Assembly (NCBI RefSeq): GCF_028372415.1
Contig: NC_092878.1
Coordinates: 27,448,903-27,512,902 of the forward strand
Source of the DNA: Notamacropus eugenii
Taxonomy: Eukaryota; Chordata; Mammalia; Diprotodontia; Macropodidae
Length of the DNA: 64,000 nucleotides
Direction: 5' to 3'
Shown here: positions 38,201 through 46,400 of the stretch, one piece after another
Position numbering within the stretch: position 1 is the first letter of the stretch
Layout of the letters: each line of letters opens with the position of its first letter
The notes under the pieces: generated by a model
Seen by the model: the letters and a program-made list of their open reading frames with translations, nothing else
What the model was told of the DNA's origin: nothing
Databases searched by the model: none
Translations under genes and position numbers: made by a program

Positions 38201-39432
38201 CCTGCTGAGAGGTAGTTATTGTTTTTTCATATTGCTATAATTGAGGTGTTAAATGGCTTCTTTGGACTTTGTAGAAATGATCATTTGAAAATGAAATTCT
38301 TTTTGAAATTTGTAATTTTTTTCTACATGAAAATTATTTGATCCAAGTTTTTTTCCCATTTGACTTCCAAAAACCTCCTAAGGAATATACTGAAAATTTC
38401 AGTGGCACAGATAACACCGATGGCCCCATGCAGGAAGCTGACATAGGAATATGGACTTCATTGTTATTGGGCGGGGAGGGAGGAAAAGGGTGTGCCTTAA
38501 TACTTGAAATTCATTGCAGGGATGTGGTATCAAAATAAGTAGAAGACTGTATGATATGTGTTGATGGGTGGGTAGATGGTGTAGGTGTGCATGTGTATAT
38601 GCATGCACATATACGTACATATATATATGTACATTTTTTTTTAAAGGACAAACTTTGACATTCCACAAGGAGCCACAGCTGATAAGAACAAAGGTAATAA
38701 ATGCAAGCATCTGCTAAAACTTTTACATTTCTTTTTGCTTTTATGTAGGGAGGCTAAAACCATGGGGGGAATCTAAAGGAAATACTCCTCTGAATGAGAC
38801 AACAAATAGGATTGACTTCCACAAAAGAACTTACAAACAGCCACATCTCCAGACCAGGTCAGTATAGAACTACTATGATTGTTTAGTTTTGAACTTTTCT
38901 ATAAAAACATTTAAAATGCTGTTCTTGTGTTAAATGTTCTACTGAAGCACTACTTTTTAACTGTTTAGCATAGGGATGATAAAGGGGCTCTTAATCATTT
39001 GTGTCCTGGGCCCCTTTGGCCCTCTCTTGAAGCCTATAAATCCCTTTTCAGAAGTGTTTTTAAATAATTGATGGAAATGCTAAATTTCAGTTAGAGGTTA
39101 CTGAAAATGAAGATGTAATTTTTCCCCCAGTGAAGACCCCCTGAAATCTATCCATGGAGTTCAGATTAAGAAAATCTCCAGTTTTATACTTTGATTACAT
39201 GAAATGTTGTCGTTTCGTCCTTATTTGGCATGTTTGTAGTTTGGGCATTAACGCTACTCTAATGTAAAAGTGGTATTCTAATGGCTGCAAGATACCTTGG
39301 TGCTCCATAATCTCAAAAATGTGTCTTTGAACCTTCAGAGAAGAGCACCGGAGGAAACATGAGCAGAAAAGGAAAGAGAAGAAAGATGGTGTCCTTGGAA
39401 GCCGCAGAGGACTCGTCATGCTTGGGAAGTAA
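9225..39432 (+). CDS. NUSAP1: NUSAP1, gene level, complete coding region
   Basis: Nucleolar and spindle-associated protein 1 binds and bundles microtubules near chromatin in mitosis. Twelve coding exons join in phase: 9225-9317, 14350-14418, 17779-17928, 18871-19027, 19341-19439, 20549-20661, 23660-23710, 24255-24436, 26472-26638, 28618-28734, 38749-38857 and 39339-39432; total 1401 nt, 466 aa plus stop (human 441). An N-terminal SAP-type DNA-binding motif (about 9-42, [20 protein letters not shown]), a basic KPKRRK stretch (178-183), the conserved [12 protein letters not shown] (195-206), [19 protein letters not shown] (309-327), [19 protein letters not shown] (381-399) and a charged C-terminal helix (about 436-452) match human. 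A start 5 codons upstream (9210) is in frame, but 9225 has the stronger Kozak context and aligns with the human start. Confidence 0.97.
9865..10060 (-). mobile_element. MIR-like fragment, antisense
   Basis: 'gtcctgagaggaagccact' followed by 'gtggaatttgaactcatatc' follows the antisense MIR order. Weak match. Confidence 0.5.
10280..10490 (-). mobile_element. MIR fragment, antisense
   Basis: 'cccatttgacagatgagga' then 'gcagaatttggcctcaggtc' are hallmark antisense MIR phrases. Confidence 0.75.
10530..10690 (+). repeat. Marsupial-type repeat, copy A
   Basis: Contains 'gccatgacttgcaagtgaat' and 'gtcaccagcctcactttctt'. A second copy lies at 15185-15370 in the next intron. I have seen this sequence type only in marsupials; the family name is uncertain. 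Confidence 0.65.
11225..11490 (-). mobile_element. tRNA-derived marsupial SINE, antisense
   Basis: 'gcaaagatactggaatggtt', 'gccatttccttctccagagg' and 'gagctcaggtcttcctgact' followed by 'ctatccattgagcc' give the antisense of a common marsupial tRNA-SINE. Confidence 0.8.
11725..12880 (+). mobile_element. L1 3' end, split by a nested L1
   Basis: Sense L1 ORF2 C-terminus and 3'UTR: 'gccattctggaaagcaattt' before the insertion, 'ggatgcccatcatttgggg' and 'gaatttggaactaaagattt' plus an A/T-rich tail after it. It is interrupted at 11925-12339 by an antisense L1. Confidence 0.85.
11925..12339 (-). mobile_element. Nested, internally deleted L1
   Basis: A poly(T) start (3' tail of the antisense copy) leads into 'gttttcagtgttctataatc', then directly into ORF2 C-terminal sequence. 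It is flanked by direct copies of agcagctcttttt (11911 and 12340 onward), the target-site duplication. Compared with the L1 at 34570-36165, about 0.6 kb of 3'UTR and ORF2 end is missing between 'aatcact' and 'ttcccattttt'. Confidence 0.85.
13395..13860 (-). mobile_element. Old L1 ORF2 fragment, antisense
   Basis: Antisense matches to the ORF2 C-terminus: 'aatagcacaatatcccaacg' and 'ttgctttccagaatggttat'. More diverged than the other L1 copies. Confidence 0.7.
13975..14150 (-). mobile_element. MIR-like fragment, antisense
   Basis: 'gaagatcacttagttcaacc' then 'ttgcccaaggtcactgtagc' is an antisense SINE order. It ends 200 bp upstream of NUSAP1 exon 2. Confidence 0.55.
14350..14418 (+). CDS. NUSAP1: NUSAP1 exon 2
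   Basis: Codes for residues 32-54: [20 protein letters not shown] plus EIQ. It completes the SAP motif (human ATKLLKALKGYIKHEA). Acceptor 'ctttgtag', donor 'gtaagt'. A KEN triplet sits at 49-51. Confidence 0.95.
15185..15370 (+). repeat. Marsupial-type repeat, copy B
   Basis: 'gacatgacttgcaaatgact' and 'gtcaccagcctcactttctc' parallel copy A at 10530-10690. The related sequence may continue to about 15620. Confidence 0.65.
15985..16165 (+). repeat. Unclassified ancient interspersed repeat
   Basis: 'ttatgaagggctttaaagga' and 'gagcaggggagtaacctggt' belong to the same family as blocks at 47.2 and 60.5 kb. NUSAP1 intron 2. Confidence 0.5.
16560..16790 (-). mobile_element. MIR fragment, antisense
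   Basis: 'gtaacttgcctaaggttaca' then 'gagctgagatttgagctgag' is antisense MIR. NUSAP1 intron 2. Confidence 0.65.
17100..17227. repeat. Compound (CA)n-(CT)n microsatellite
   Basis: A CA run at 17100-17133 is joined through 'gcatgcg' to a CT run to about 17210, then 'gccctctc' repeats. In NUSAP1 intron 2, about 550 bp before exon 3. Overlapping ORFs are artefacts. Confidence 0.98.
17600..17778 (+). repeat. Intron block, duplicate copy 1 (active acceptor)
   Basis: Starts 'atgtgcctggtctctacttg', includes 'ttcaagttatcctcagtgg' and 'attgcacgttacatta', and ends with the NUSAP1 exon 3 acceptor. A similar block, about four in five bases alike by eye, lies at 18570-18755. Confidence 0.8.
17779..17928 (+). 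CDS. NUSAP1: NUSAP1 exon 3
   Basis: Residues 55-104, [20 protein letters not shown] and onward; acidic and Ser-rich, poorly conserved with human, as expected for this linker. Acceptor 'cttttgcag', donor 'gtgagt', phase 0 at both ends. Confidence 0.9.
18570..18755 (+). repeat. Intron block, duplicate copy 2 (decayed acceptor)
   Basis: Parallels 17600-17778 through 'ctctacttgccagatcaggt' and 'attgcacgttacattaca'. It continues into 'tcctgtctttctccctgcaa', which matches the exon 3 polypyrimidine tract but with AA where the AG acceptor should be. It ends about 115 bp upstream of exon 4. Confidence 0.75.
18871..19027 (+). CDS. NUSAP1: NUSAP1 exon 4 (tandem acceptor)
   Basis: Residues 105-156 plus one base: [20 protein letters not shown], then [10 protein letters not shown]. 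The acceptor reads 'tttgtagcag', a NAGNAG site: use of the first AG (exon start 18868) would add one Gln. A KEN triplet is at 125-127. Donor 'gtatgt'. Confidence 0.93.
19341..19439 (+). CDS. NUSAP1: NUSAP1 exon 5 (basic stretch)
   Basis: Residues 157-189: [20 protein letters not shown], then [12 protein letters not shown]. The end matches human KRTAITTP. KPKRRK is a likely nuclear-localisation stretch. Acceptor 'ctgaatcag', donor 'gtaagt'. Confidence 0.93.
19865..20110 (+). repeat. Unclassified ancient interspersed repeat
   Basis: 'taccaggcactgggctaaag' followed by 'gaagtgtatgttctaagggg'. Of the common mammalian 'caggcactg' type; family not assigned. NUSAP1 intron 5. Confidence 0.45.
20549..20661 (+). 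CDS. NUSAP1: NUSAP1 exon 6
   Basis: Residues 190-227: [20 protein letters not shown], then [18 protein letters not shown]. The best conserved block with human ([20 protein letters not shown]). Acceptor 'tactctag', donor 'gtatga'; ends in phase 0. Confidence 0.97.
21390..21920 (+). mobile_element. L2 LINE 3' end
   Basis: Sense L2 tail with 'tttaaagcccttccccgtat', 'tctccactagaatgtaaatt', 'atcagggactatctccct' and 'gggcacagtgccctgaacgt'. NUSAP1 intron 6. Confidence 0.85.
21921..23659 (+). other. NUSAP1: NUSAP1 intron 6 remainder, no repeat recognised
   Basis: About 1.7 kb with no repeat I can name. It contains a strong acceptor-like site at 22092 (see findings). Texture is AT-rich and UTR-like, but no exon is shown. 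Confidence 0.5.
23660..23710 (+). CDS. NUSAP1: NUSAP1 exon 7 (51 nt)
   Basis: Residues 228-244: [18 protein letters not shown] small, symmetric phase-0 exon, so skipping would keep the frame. Acceptor 'ttttgacag', donor 'gtaagc'. It is weakly conserved, so support comes from splice sites and phase. Confidence 0.85.
24255..24436 (+). CDS. NUSAP1: NUSAP1 exon 8
   Basis: Residues 245-304 plus two bases; Ser/Thr/Arg-rich: [20 protein letters not shown] and onward. It contains several S/T-P sites and basic pairs, as in the human microtubule-binding region. Acceptor 'ttctttaag', donor 'gtaaag'. Confidence 0.92.
25200..25340 (+). mobile_element. MIR fragment
   Basis: 'gggaccttgggtaaattatt' and 'ttctgtaaaatgaggggatc' in sense order. 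NUSAP1 intron 8. Confidence 0.7.
25385..25600 (+). mobile_element. MIR/CORE-SINE
   Basis: 'acttctgagttcaaattctt', 'cttgggcaagtcactcaatt' and 'tttctaaaatgggaataata'. NUSAP1 intron 8. Confidence 0.8.
25850..26060 (-). mobile_element. MIR fragment, antisense
   Basis: 'aaggtgctttacaaatacct' then 'acagataaggaaactgagca'. NUSAP1 intron 8. An AT-rich run (25737-25850) precedes it. Confidence 0.8.
26472..26638 (+). CDS. NUSAP1: NUSAP1 exon 9
   Basis: Residues 305-360: [20 protein letters not shown], then [10 protein letters not shown] and a Lys-rich end. The first half is almost identical to human [20 protein letters not shown]. Acceptor 'ctgttaag', donor 'gtactg'. Confidence 0.97.
26920..27090 (-). 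mobile_element. L1-type 3'UTR fragment, antisense
   Basis: 'ccaattatatgtaaatattt', 'ttttgagttctaaattcttc' and 'tttgagaagctaagcaagt' resemble the antisense 3'UTR of marsupial L1. NUSAP1 intron 9. Confidence 0.55.
27880..28430 (+). mobile_element. L1 ORF2 fragment, sense
   Basis: Diverged sense ORF2: 'aataaaattcatctggagga' (FIWR-type motif), 'gagaaaactgggaaataact' and 'agaaaaattcttgaccaaat'. NUSAP1 intron 9. Confidence 0.7.
28618..28734 (+). CDS. NUSAP1: NUSAP1 exon 10
   Basis: Residues 361-399: [20 protein letters not shown], then [18 protein letters not shown]. Near-identical to human. Acceptor 'gtttttag', donor 'gtatgt'. Confidence 0.98.
29040..29960 (+). mobile_element. CR1/L3-type LINE fragment
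   Basis: Ordered matches to the CR1/L3 ORF2 C-terminus and 3' region: 'aagtcagcttcataagtgca', 'gtgaaaaagatctgagagtt', 'gaatatccagaggcagggag'. Short ORFs (29104-29298, 29386-29586) are fragments. Confidence 0.65.
29990..30990 (+). mobile_element. L1 ORF2 C-terminus and 3'UTR, sense
   Basis: Reads [12 protein letters not shown] and [14 protein letters not shown] (ORF2 C-terminal region), then 'tgaacaggcagttttcaatg' and 'catattatggtatatgaatg'. Old, with many breaks. Confidence 0.85.
31880..32478 (-). mobile_element. Solo LTR of an endogenous retrovirus
   Basis: 599 bp with TG...CA ends, flanked on both sides by the 6-bp direct repeat cttgaa (31874-31879 and 32479-32484). The polyadenylation signal AATAAA is on the minus strand (32003-32008). 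It contains many CpGs, so it is probably a younger insertion than its host element. No internal retroviral genes are present, so this is a fossil left by LTR-LTR recombination. A 6-bp duplication is common in betaretrovirus-like (class II) families, but the family is not established. Confidence 0.85.
32765..33000 (-). mobile_element. L1 3' tail inserted in HAL1-like ORF1, antisense
   Basis: 'cagcattcatttccacaaaa' and 'cttgcattctgattacccct' are the antisense of the tail seen in sense at 34216-34455. It splits the ORF1 phrase RRGNL...KIIG. Confidence 0.7.
34216..34455 (+). mobile_element. L1-type 3' tail, sense
   Basis: 'gatgcacctgggaaataaga' to 'gttgaaaactaaaaacaaat' plus an A-rich end. Adjacent to the HAL1-like element but of a different tail type, so possibly a separate insertion. 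Confidence 0.65.
34570..36165 (-). mobile_element. 5'-truncated L1, long ORF2 C-terminal frame
   Basis: Antisense L1 starting with poly(T) at the left. An open frame of 324 codons (36017-35043) carries the ORF2 C-terminus: [20 protein letters not shown], the Cys/His-rich block [32 protein letters not shown], and the terminal [20 protein letters not shown]. The reverse transcriptase core and endonuclease are absent. It is the best-preserved LINE here and probably among the younger ones. Confidence 0.93.
36640..37700 (-). mobile_element. Old L1 fragment, antisense, split by a SINE
   Basis: Weak antisense ORF2-end similarity such as 'tctattccctgtatgtaccc' and 'gccaatttggtgggtataag'. A SINE-like piece sits at about 36870-37070. 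Confidence 0.5.
36870..37070 (-). mobile_element. MIR/CORE-SINE-like fragment, antisense
   Basis: 'gaagtcatctagaccaaccc' and 'agatcacacagatagtatgg' follow an antisense SINE order. Confidence 0.55.
38749..38857 (+). CDS. NUSAP1: NUSAP1 exon 11
   Basis: Residues 400-435: [20 protein letters not shown], then [15 protein letters not shown]. Human has LKPWGQSKENNYLNQ, so the human KEN position reads KGN (409-411) here. Acceptor 'ttatgtag', donor 'gtcagt'. Confidence 0.97.
39339..39432 (+). CDS. NUSAP1: NUSAP1 exon 12 (charged C-terminus and stop)
   Basis: Residues 436-466: [20 protein letters not shown], then [10 protein letters not shown] and TAA at 39430. Corresponds to human EEQRKKREQERKEKKAKVLG. 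A highly charged helix. Acceptor 'accttcag'. Confidence 0.97.
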
Positions 39433-40265
39433 CAATCTGCCCAGCACTCTGTAGATATTCTTAATCATGACTCTGTTATGTGTCTGTAAATATTTCTATA
39501 TTTGTTTTGTCGTTGTAAATTTCACCCAGCCTGTCCTAACACTGTTCTTACCCCTCCTCGTCATACTAACCTGCTGTTAACCACCGTCATTGAAATAGTG
39601 ATACCGTCAGCTTCCAAATACTTCACTTGTAAACTCTGGCAAATTATCTAAAATGGCCTTTCCCTAACTCTTTTGTTTAATAAGTACAACCTCTTAGACT
39701 TTGAACTAGATTTTTAATGTCATGTATCTTCTTCTAGTCCTAGGGTTTAACCTTTTTCACATATTAGATGATGGGAGAAAAGAAGGTAGAAGGGAAGACT
39801 CCTGAACTTCTAGAGAATTTACTAACTAAAAATACTGAACCCTAACTAAGTATGCATCAATATAAAAAACGTCAAGCTGCAATGCTTTCTTAGATTTTTC
39901 TTTATATAACTCTTCTCTTTAAATCCATATTCATTGCTAATTTGTTATTAAATGCCATTTTTCACATTTATGCCTTGAACGCTTTCAAGACTAAAGTAAA
40001 AGAATCATGCTCACAAGAGTCTTTTCATTCTTATATTATTTCTTTAAGTTAGTTTTCAAGATTATTGTGCTGTGTAATCTAGTAGCGTATTCAAAGAGTA
40101 TAAAAGATTTCAGATGCTTAGAATTATAGCCATCTCTCTTGACTTTCAGAATTTTACATTTGGCACAGTCTCTGTCAGATTAAAATATTGTACCTAAGCT
40201 AACCTGCTAAAAGATTTCTACTGCTTTGTACAATTTTTATAAATAAAATTAAAGCTGAAAATTCG
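39433..40265 (+). other. NUSAP1: NUSAP1 3'UTR with poly(A) signal
   Basis: AT-rich and free of recognised repeats. AATAAA at 40242-40247 is the last plausible signal before L1 sequence begins near 40325. Cleavage is inferred at about 40265. Confidence 0.8.
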
Positions 40266-40324
40266 ATTTCTCCTGAGCTATCATCTGTTTCATACTTTTA
40301 ATAACAATAATACTTGTTTACCCC

Positions 40325-42340
40325 AAAAGAAAAGGGGTAACAAACGAGGCGGGGATCAGGAGTGAGGGGCAGAGAGCCAGTGGGAAGACACCTTAAAAAA
40401 GCTTAAGGTAAAGTAACTGAAGGAACGTAGACGAGAAGAGAGGGAAAAAAACCTAACTTGGAAAAAAAACAATATTAGGGACAGAGGGAGGAAAATATAA
40501 ACCTAACTCAAAATTTTAAATGTGAAAGAATTTAAACATCAAAAAATGAGTGACAGACTGAATAAGAAAACAAAACCCTGCAATTTGTTACTTATAAGAA
40601 ATACATTAAAAAACAGACATAAATGAAATAAAACTGAGAAAATAGAAAAAAATTTACTATGCATCAAAATAATGAACAAAACCATTTGGAAAAAACCAAA
40701 AAATCTGAACTATCAAGGGAAACTACTAAAAGTAGTATAGAAGAAGGGGTAGAACACTTCTAGACCTTGAGCTATATTATAAAGCAGCAGTCATCAAAAC
40801 CATCTGGTATTAGTTTAAAAATAGAGAAACAAGATCAAGTAAATAAGGGAGAATTCAGAAGCAACAGAATTCAATAACACAGTATTTGATACAGTGGAAA
40901 ACATAAATTACCTAGGAAAAAACTCTTGGTTTGATTAAAAACTGCTAGGAAAGCAGTGTGGCAGAAATTAGGCTAAACCTTCTTTGGCAATGAAAGGTTT
41001 CTGAACGTGCAAAGACCAAAACTTAATTCAAAATCAAACACTTGGCCATGTTTCATCTGAGAACTTCACTGCAGAACAGAAAGCATGCACTTTGCAGCGT
41101 GCATACCCTCAGATCGTACAATGCCAATGAATGCCACCAAAACTCAAAAAGGCCAGTGAAAAAAATTTAAGAAGCCCTACGGGCACACTCAACAGTACAT
41201 TTTAAATAAATATGTGACCTTTATACAAGATTATATGTAAAAAAGTTAGAAAAGAAACAAGATCACATACCTCTCAAAGTTATGGGTAAATGACATATTC
41301 TTAACCAAACAGGACAGAGGCAATCACAAAAAATAAAAGATAACTTTGATTACCTGAAACTGAAAAGCTACACAAATGACATTAATGCATCACTGGATTC
41401 TTATCCTTGGATAAGAAGGGAAGCGGTCAAATGTGAAAAAAATCTTTGTACCAAAATTTCCCAAATAAGGGCTTGGTATCAAAGATAGATAATAAATATA
41501 TATGACACACACATATATATATATAGGCATTCCCCAATAGATGTACTGTCAAAGGATATGAGCAGTGCTCAAAGTATCCACAACCACATGAAAAAATGTT
41601 CCAAATCACTAATACTAAAGAGAAATGCACAATTTCACCTCATACCCTGGAAACTGGCAAAAATGCCCCCCAAATGGCAACAATGTTGGAGGGGTTATAG
41701 GCACACTAATATGTTGTTGGTACACCAAGTTTGGAAAGCATTTAGAATTACGTAAATAAAGTGACTAAAATGTCTATACTCTGAATCAGAGACTCCATTG
41801 GTAAGAAAACAGTCCCCACAAATGCCAAAAATTTAAAGCAGCACTTTTTGTGATAACTAACAAAGTAGGTGAATAGCCAAACAAATTGTGGTATATGAAT
41901 ATAATGGAATCTAAGAAATGATGTTTGTGATGAGCACAGAGAAGCATGGAAAGATCTCTAAGAACTGATGCAAAGTGAAGCAGGCAGAGCCAAGAAAACA
42001 ATATACACAGTAGTTACAATGTAAATAGAAAACTTAGCTACAAACCAAAAAATCAAAAGTTAATATAACAAAATTATAAAGATCAAGTAAGACTCAAGAG
42101 ATAAGAGAAGATACCTCCAACTCACCCCTTCATGGAGGTGAGAGATCTAAAGATGTTATACGTTGTACATGTTTGGGGACTTTTTCCAATATATTGATCA
42201 TTTATACTGATTTTTTGTCCTCCCTAAAAAAAAATGTTATTATGGGATGGCTCTCTGTAAGGAGAAGAGGCAAAGATATTTGAGATAACTATGACAGTAG
42301 AAACAAAAGATATCAATAAAAACTTATTTAAAAGACAAAT
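40325..42340 (+). mobile_element. L1 fragments, sense, between the genes
   Basis: L1-like pieces in sense order: ORF2 from about 40500, 'gctatattataaagcagcag', 'aagataactttgattacctg', 'gcattccccaatagatgtac' and a 3' region near 42240. About 180 bp near 40990-41160 do not look like L1. With the 42790 piece it fills most of the gap between the NUSAP1 and NDUFAF1 3' ends. Confidence 0.75.
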
Positions 42341-42789
42341 AAAAACTTTAAATGGTACTAGATTTTCAAACACGTCTTATCTACTTTTCTGGCAGTCAAG
42401 TAACCTGTTTGAATTCTGCCACTGAAGAACTTATATTCAAATGCATACACTGTCAGACGTCAGACACAGTGGGCAGATTGGTTTTGCTGAATTAGCTTTT
42501 TTTAAAAATCTTTGTTACAAGGGAAAGAGGCATAGACAGGCACAGAGGAGACATATATTTGGAAATTAATATGATACGAATATAAGGCATCCATATAAAA
42601 ACATTTTCTTAAAATTTACATTTATAGGCAAGAAAGCATCTGAGTCCCTATGCAGACAATTACGTGGAAGTACAGAGGGTGAGCAGGACAACAGAACTGT
42701 GAGCTATTGTGCTATCCCGGAAACGTCTGACTTGGGGGATCAGAGTCCCTGGGTTTAGAATCCATAGTCATAACATGGCTAATGCAGAA

Positions 42790-42900
42790 ATTTATTTTGC
42801 ATATCTATATATATTTGTAACAGGTTTTGTTTTTCTTGCCTTCTCAAAGGGAAGGGGAGGGAAGTGTGGGAGGTGGTGAATTTAGAACTGAAAATAAAAC
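42790..42900 (+). mobile_element. L1 3'UTR scrap
   Basis: 'cttgccttctcaaagggaag' and 'gtgaatttagaactgaaaat' match the L1 3'UTR. Confidence 0.6.
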
Positions 42901-43201
42901 TGAATTCAGAACCTATGGTCACATGGCTGAATGAGGAAAGCCATGTACCTCTCGGTTCATTTCTTTACCTGTAAAAGGAGTTAATATGGTCACTACACAA
43001 AGTTACTGTAAAGAAAGCATGCTGTAGGCCTTACATGCTATTTAAACAAATGATTATCCTAAGTGTCCCATATATCCCTTGCCTTCTCTTTAGATTTGGA
43101 TCCAAAGCTGTTCCTGTTCCTCTTAAGAAATAAAAAGAATTGATCATTTCCCAATAATACCAAACAAAGACAGCACTGCAGAAAGCACTAGCAATAAAAA
43201 G

Positions 43202-43207
43202 TTTATT
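43202..43207 (-). terminator. NDUFAF1: NDUFAF1 poly(A) signal
   Basis: AATAAA on the minus strand, 70 bp beyond the stop codon. Inferred cleavage near 43185; this implies a very short 3'UTR. Confidence 0.7.
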
Positions 43208-43276
43208 TCATCCCGGTCAAGTAACCGAATGATATCAATTACTTAATTGTGAACAAATGATGATCCACTGTGCCAG

Positions 43277-43420
43277 CTAAAGATTCCCACAAATCTTTTT
43301 AGTATTTTCATAGGCAAATTCTTCAGTATGGGCTGGGTCATGAAACACTCCGATAAAATCTAACTCCAGGTAGAATGGACCATTAACTTTATCAGCCAGG
43401 GTGAATCCAATACTACTGAT
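43277..43420 (-). CDS. NDUFAF1: NDUFAF1 last coding exon
   Basis: Residues 283-329: [20 protein letters not shown], then [19 protein letters not shown] and a divergent tail, TAG at 43279-43277. The acceptor 'tctcaatacag' follows a T-rich tract. Confidence 0.96.
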   Translation of the reverse strand: MSSIGFTLADKVNGPFYLELDFIGVFHDPAHTEEFAYENTKKICGNL

Positions 43421-46400
43421 CTGTATTGAGAAAAAAAAAAGAAAATCATTAAAATCTTGTGCTCATTGATGACAAATTTTTAATTCCCTCGGATGCTTAT
43501 TATAGCTGAGTCTTCATGCTTCAGTCTAAGATGTTTCTCTGTTCTAATAAGACATGTAAAATCCTGCTAATCCCTAGGAAGCATTTAAAAAGCTCTTGTC
43601 CTCTCTTGCAAAGCTAGAGGAGATTAGCACTTGCCCATCCAGGCCACTAGGAAGGTGCACGACAAAAGAGAGTTACGTCAAGCTTGCGTCTGTCACTACC
43701 TTGCCACGCCACTGGCCTTTCCATGTTTCAGCTTCCTCATATGTAAAATAATATAATTCTTACTTCACAGAGTTGTCATAAGAGGGTTAACAGACACCAT
43801 AAAAATGTGAATGGTAGCAACCTTTCTCCCATTCTCTTCATCATTCCAGGGAAGGCCCTTTTATAGATTTGTGACATTGTAAGAAATCTCTGGATTCTGA
43901 GCTGCTCTACCCCATTTTAAGGATGAAACATGCTGTTGTGGCTCTACAAAGACAGGAGTATCACAGTATCATTTCTTAGTCTACCTAATAAAAAAGCAAT
44001 GATAAACTTAGGCCCAAGATTGTCACTTTTCAGGCATAAACAATTATCCTTTGCTATACAAGTAAAATGCAGTGAGCACCTTCACTGGAACAGCATTGTC
44101 CAAAAAGACCTCGTGGTCCTGTAAATTCACAAAAAACTCACCTGGTCTGTCAGAAGCTGATGCTGACTATCCTGGATCCTCCCCTTACTGGAGAAAAAAA
44201 ACTTGGAGAAGGGAATCTGCAGTAAGAAAGCACTTATCTCATTACTCATGGCTGAAATGCAGAGAAATCTGGCATTTACTTAGATGAAATCACACAAGGG
44301 GATGATAATTAATTTAAACTTAATTCTAAATTCATGTAGTAAGGTAATACTACATTTATATATATAGATAGATATCTCTCTCTGTATATATATATATATA
44401 TAATATATATATTCACATACATATGTGTGTACATGTGTGTATGTGAATGATGAAGGTCTCCCCCAGTTAATGTGTTACATCTCACATACTCCAATTTAAA
44501 AATAAAACAAACAACTTCTCTGTAGGCCCTCTGCCAACCTCACCACTTCTCATCCATCTGGCTATTTTTATCCCTAACAACTTAACTTTTCTGAAAATTC
44601 TGTCTGTAATTACCCAGATCTAACCACTGAATAAGAAAAAAAGATGTTTATACTTGCCTACTATTCCCCTAAATTATTTTTTGTAGAGTTTATCTCCTTG
44701 GTATATAAATTCTATAAAAACACTTGACTAATCCCAATTCCTATTCTGTATGTGTAATAATCTCAAAAACATAGATATACACAGATATGTACCTCAAGAC
44801 TTTGCAATGCATAATTCTCTTTTTCTGTTCTCTATATAGGAAAGTACCCATTCTATTTGGTGTTAAGTTCTAAATAAAAATAAATTTTACAAGCTTATAG
44901 AGCGAGTGCAATATAGAGACAGAGTGGGATAAAGTTATACAAATAAGGAAATTTAGGTTACTTAACTAGTAAAAGAAAAAGTTAGAAACTTTAAACATAT
45001 ATGACTTATATACAGAAGATGATGAGATATTATTCCTTATTAAATAATTTCCCCATCTTTAATCCTAAATATTTTCCCTCCTTAAAATGAAAGGAGAGGG
45101 GAACCATGTGAACATGTGGGTACACTTCCACCATAAACTTAAGCAATTTTAAGTAATATTTGAGAGTCTTGCTCTTTCTCAGCTCACTAAAGGTTAAACA
45201 ACATCAAAAAATTAATTAAAAGACATCTCATTTCCTTGTCAATCTAAAAAGTCTTACTGGGAGTAAAATCGTTTAAGTCAAGAATTGCCATTTTAAGATT
45301 TGTACAGAAAAGGCAAGGAAAACTATTTGCTAGTGATTTTAAAAGTATTTACACATAAGATTTCTTTCATTTTGAATGTTTAAAATCATTTTTGGTTTAG
45401 GTGAAACACTAATATGTATTAGCTTAGTACTATAGTATCTTCAGGTCTCCCTAACACAATGTTGGTGATGCTGGCTCTCTGCTTCTTTAACTAAAAGATG
45501 AATTATATGGAAATGAACACCTTAGCCAACCTGGTTTCAAGTCCTGCCTCCTTACCACCTGTACAACCTTGTCCAATTTATTCAACTTCTATAAATCTCA
45601 ATTTCCTAATCTGTAAAATGGGAATAAATACTACCTGGCCCTACCTAGCTCCAAAGAATTCTTTTAAGGATTAAGTCAAATGCAATAATGTATGTGAAAG
45701 GTTCAACCAATCAACAAGCATTTACTAAACACCTACTGTGTGCCAGGCACTGCACTAAGTAATTTTGTGGAAACATAAAGCAAGCACTAACCAAGTGAAA
45801 GGAAATATTATTACTAGTTCAAAAAGATGGGATAAGAAATGAAAAACAATCTCATAAAGTAACATCCCCTGCCCTTTTGTTTGTATTCCTATGGACTGAT
45901 GGAATTTTGTTCCATGAAGTTTCAAAAACTTTGATCCCTGAGAAACTTATTTCCCTTCCTTGAGAACTTAATAGTGCCATTCATTGCGCAGAGATGGTTC
46001 AGAGTTGCTATGATATAAATTATATGTTAAAAAAAAAAATCTATTTGTGCATTTGGCATTGATGTAAATCACTGTGACTTGGCACATTCATGAATATCAC
46101 CGTCACCTAACTATATCAATATACTCATTGACATCATGACGTCATACTGAGTATTATAATATATTTGTCATAAGGGCAAAGGTCAGTTCTTTAATTTTTT
46201 CCAAATAAAGCAGTTCCACACTCTACCAGTAGAGATTAAGACAAAGAAAACGGAGATGCAGCCATGATTCCAAAGGATCTCAATTCCAGAACCCAGAGAA
46301 AATTTGTTGTTATTACCTTGACCTCCTGCCAATATGGCCCCCCACGCGTGAACATGAAGTAACTATGCAAATGCTGACTTTTCTGGACCAGGTCAGTGTC

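Larger units (their letters stand above)
28735..38748 (+). other. NUSAP1: NUSAP1 intron 10, repeat-packed
   Basis: A 10-kb intron consisting mostly of LINE sequence in both orientations plus one solo LTR (listed separately). Apart from relic LINE ORFs, no coding sequence is seen. 37700-38640 holds no repeat I can name. Confidence 0.8.
44217..46316 (-). other. NDUFAF1: NDUFAF1 intron, mostly unassigned
   Basis: An AT/GT simple repeat at 44355-44450 and a MIR at 45520-45710 are recognisable; nothing else in the 2.1 kb is identified. Confidence 0.6.
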
